Shown here: positions 62,765 to 64,000 of the stretch, in pieces
Numbering within the stretch: the stretch's first letter is position 1
Layout of the letters: every line of letters starts with the position of its first letter
Assembly: GCA_002151545.1 (NCBI GenBank)
Contig: CP021237.1
Location: 2,232,001 to 2,296,000, forward strand
Length of the DNA: 64,000 nucleotides
Source of the DNA: Sphingobacteriaceae bacterium GW460-11-11-14-LB5
Lineage (GTDB): Bacteria; Bacteroidota; Bacteroidia; Sphingobacteriales; Sphingobacteriaceae
Direction: 5' to 3'
The notes under the pieces: model-generated
The model's input: only the letters and a program-made list of their open reading frames with translations
The model's database searches: none
What the model was told of the DNA's origin: nothing
Program-made: the position numbers and the translations under genes

Positions 62765-62835
62765 GGTGATGTACTTACGTATTCGTATTTCATTTCTTTT
62801 CCATCTGTTGGCTGTGGGTTAAACTCACAATCAAA

Positions 62836-64000
62836 ATGACACATAAACATTCTGCCTATGCGGGCACAATGCAGTTTTTTCTATTTTCTTCCATTTTATG
62901 GACAGGATTTCTATTGCCTTTAAATACAAGGGCACAAAGCGATAGTACCCTAAAAAGCACACAACTGAAAGAAGTTCAGATTAGGGAATACCGGTTAACC
63001 GAACAAAGTAAATCGCCAACACCGGTACAAATCCTATCGGCTGATGAGCTTAAAAGGATAAACAGCCTGTCTGTTGCCGATGCCATCCGCTACCTTTCAG
63101 GTGTGCAGTTGAAAGATTATGGTGGAATAGGCGGGATGAAAACGGTTAATGTACGTAGTTTGGGCACTAATCATACTGCAGTTTTTTTAGATGGCATCCA
63201 GATTGGCAATGCGCAGAACGGCCAGGTAGATTTAGGTAAATTCTCATTGAACAATCTCGAAGAAATTGCTTTGTATAGTGGTCAAAAGCCAGAATTATTG
63301 ATTCCAGCGAAAGGTTATGCCTCAGCAAGCAGCATTTACCTCAAAACCAAAGATCCTGATTTCGAAAAAAGCCAAAAGCAAAAGATCGAGCTCGGATTAA
63401 AAAACGGATCATTCGGACTCATTAATCCATCATTAGTTTATTTGTACAAGATTAACGAAAAGCTAAAGGCCAGTATCAATACCGAATATATCCATGCAGA
63501 CGGGAAATATAAATTCAGGTACACCAACGGGGTTTTCGATACCACAGCGGTAAGAAACAATGGAAACGTGGAGCGTTTCCGTTTACAGGCTGCATTATTT
63601 GGTAAATTTAATGGCGGTAAATGGCATGCACAGGCCTATTCATTTTTATCAGACAGGGGATTACCCGGAGCAATTGTAGCCAATAGATTCGATTTTACAC
63701 AAAGAATATGGGACCGCGATTTCTTTATCCAGGGAAATGCAGAAAAAAACTTATCGAATAAATTTACCATTCTGGTGAATGGTAAATATGCCTATGTATA
63801 TCAACGCTACCTCGATCCTGATTATGTAACCACCACAGGTTTTTTAGATAACCGGTTTAAAGAACAGGAAGCATACCTGTCGGTTGCTGCAAAATATAAG
63901 ATCAGTTCAGTTTGGGAGGCTGCTTACGCATCTGATTACACCTTCCAGACTTTAGATGCCAACATATACAGGTTTCCTTATCCCACTCGCAATACCTTCT
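62836..64000 (+). CDS. btuB: BtuB-like TonB-dependent receptor, 5' part (runs off the window)
   Basis: ATG at 62836 opens a frame that stays open to the window end (388 codons). It has a signal peptide (MQFFLFSSILWTGFLLPLNTRAQ, about 12-34), a TonB box-like stretch and a plug domain (VQILSADELKRINSLSVADAIRYLSGVQLKDYGGIGGMKTVNVRSLGTNHTAVFLDGIQIGNAQNGQVDLGKFSL). Barrel strands follow (SDRGLPGAIVANRFDFTQRIWDRDFFIQGNAE). The cobalamin riboswitch in its leader makes vitamin B12 uptake the likely role. The C-terminal barrel is outside the window, so the gene is incomplete here. Confidence 0.9.
   Translation, partial: MTHKHSAYAGTMQFFLFSSILWTGFLLPLNTRAQSDSTLKSTQLKEVQIREYRLTEQSKSPTPVQILSADELKRINSLSVADAIRYLSGVQLKDYGGIGGMKTVNVRSLGTNHTAVFLDGIQIGNAQNGQVDLGKFSLNNLEEIALYSGQKPELLIPAKGYASASSIYLKTKDPDFEKSQKQKIELGLKNGSFGLINPSLVYLYKINEKLKASINTEYIHADGKYKFRYTNGVFDTTAVRNNGNVERFRLQAALFGKFNGGKWHAQAYSFLSDRGLPGAIVANRFDFTQRIWDRDFFIQGNAEKNLSNKFTILVNGKYAYVYQRYLDPDYVTTTGFLDNRFKEQEAYLSVAAKYKISSVWEAAYASDYTFQTLDANIYRFPYPTRNTF

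Overview
The window looks like chromosomal DNA of a Bacteroidota member close to Pedobacter (Sphingobacteriaceae). The base composition is low in GC. Promoters, where visible, carry the Bacteroidota -7 element TAnnTTTG, and Shine-Dalgarno sequences are mostly absent. The gene content includes TonB-dependent receptors with carboxypeptidase-like N-termini, DUF4369/TlpA lipoproteins and a DUF4143 ATPase. Spacers are full of short palindromic repeats of the GTCATGCTGAA...TTCAGGGTGAC kind. No rRNA, tRNA, CRISPR array, phage or transposase was seen, so most of this is core genome with small accessory patches.

Layout: 1-0.92 kb, tail of an unknown gene and a PIN/antitoxin pair. 0.93-7.5 kb, folD, lepA, a MATE exporter, a thioesterase and two hypotheticals. 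7.6-13.8 kb, rpsO-pnp, rpe and a TonB-dependent receptor. 14.2-21.6 kb, serC-serA, a 48-residue conserved protein, an S-adenosylmethionine hydrolase, phoH, purC, a STAS protein and rnz. 21.9-30.8 kb, cell envelope genes (MCE protein, two amidases, LptD-like), cinA, an acyltransferase E2 and a ferritin-like protein. 31-38.8 kb, trxA, then a four-gene ligase-associated DNA repair set (pdeM, DEXH helicase, ATP-dependent ligase, exonuclease) divergent from a SatD-DUF3307 pair. 38.8-47.1 kb, an S9 peptidase, a DUF4412-like protein, an enoyl-CoA hydratase, comEC, a helix-hairpin-helix/beta-barrel protein and a MerR regulator. 47.2-57.8 kb, alaS, three tandem tyrosine-rich secreted paralogues, an AAA ATPase, gatB, a TlpA-like lipoprotein, an OmpR-type regulator and an RluA-type synthase. 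57.8-64 kb, a ClC channel, an NtrC-type regulator, a class A beta-lactamase-like hydrolase, a cobalamin riboswitch and a truncated BtuB-like receptor.

Most interesting signals: (1) three 20-bp palindromes at exactly 28-bp spacing in the promoter shared by the repair exonuclease and SatD, whose product ends in a helix-turn-helix. (2) A three-gene operon that puts a ComEA-like helix-hairpin-helix domain on a predicted outer-membrane barrel next to ComEC, a candidate DNA-uptake pore. (3) A cobalamin riboswitch with a visible switching hairpin. (4) A dispersed repeat that supplies the N-terminus of FolD. (5) A STAS protein that has lost its phospho-acceptor serine. (6) A ferritin-like di-iron pattern in an otherwise unnamed protein.

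Functional calls come from motif and family recognition in the sequence alone; no database search or folding program was run.
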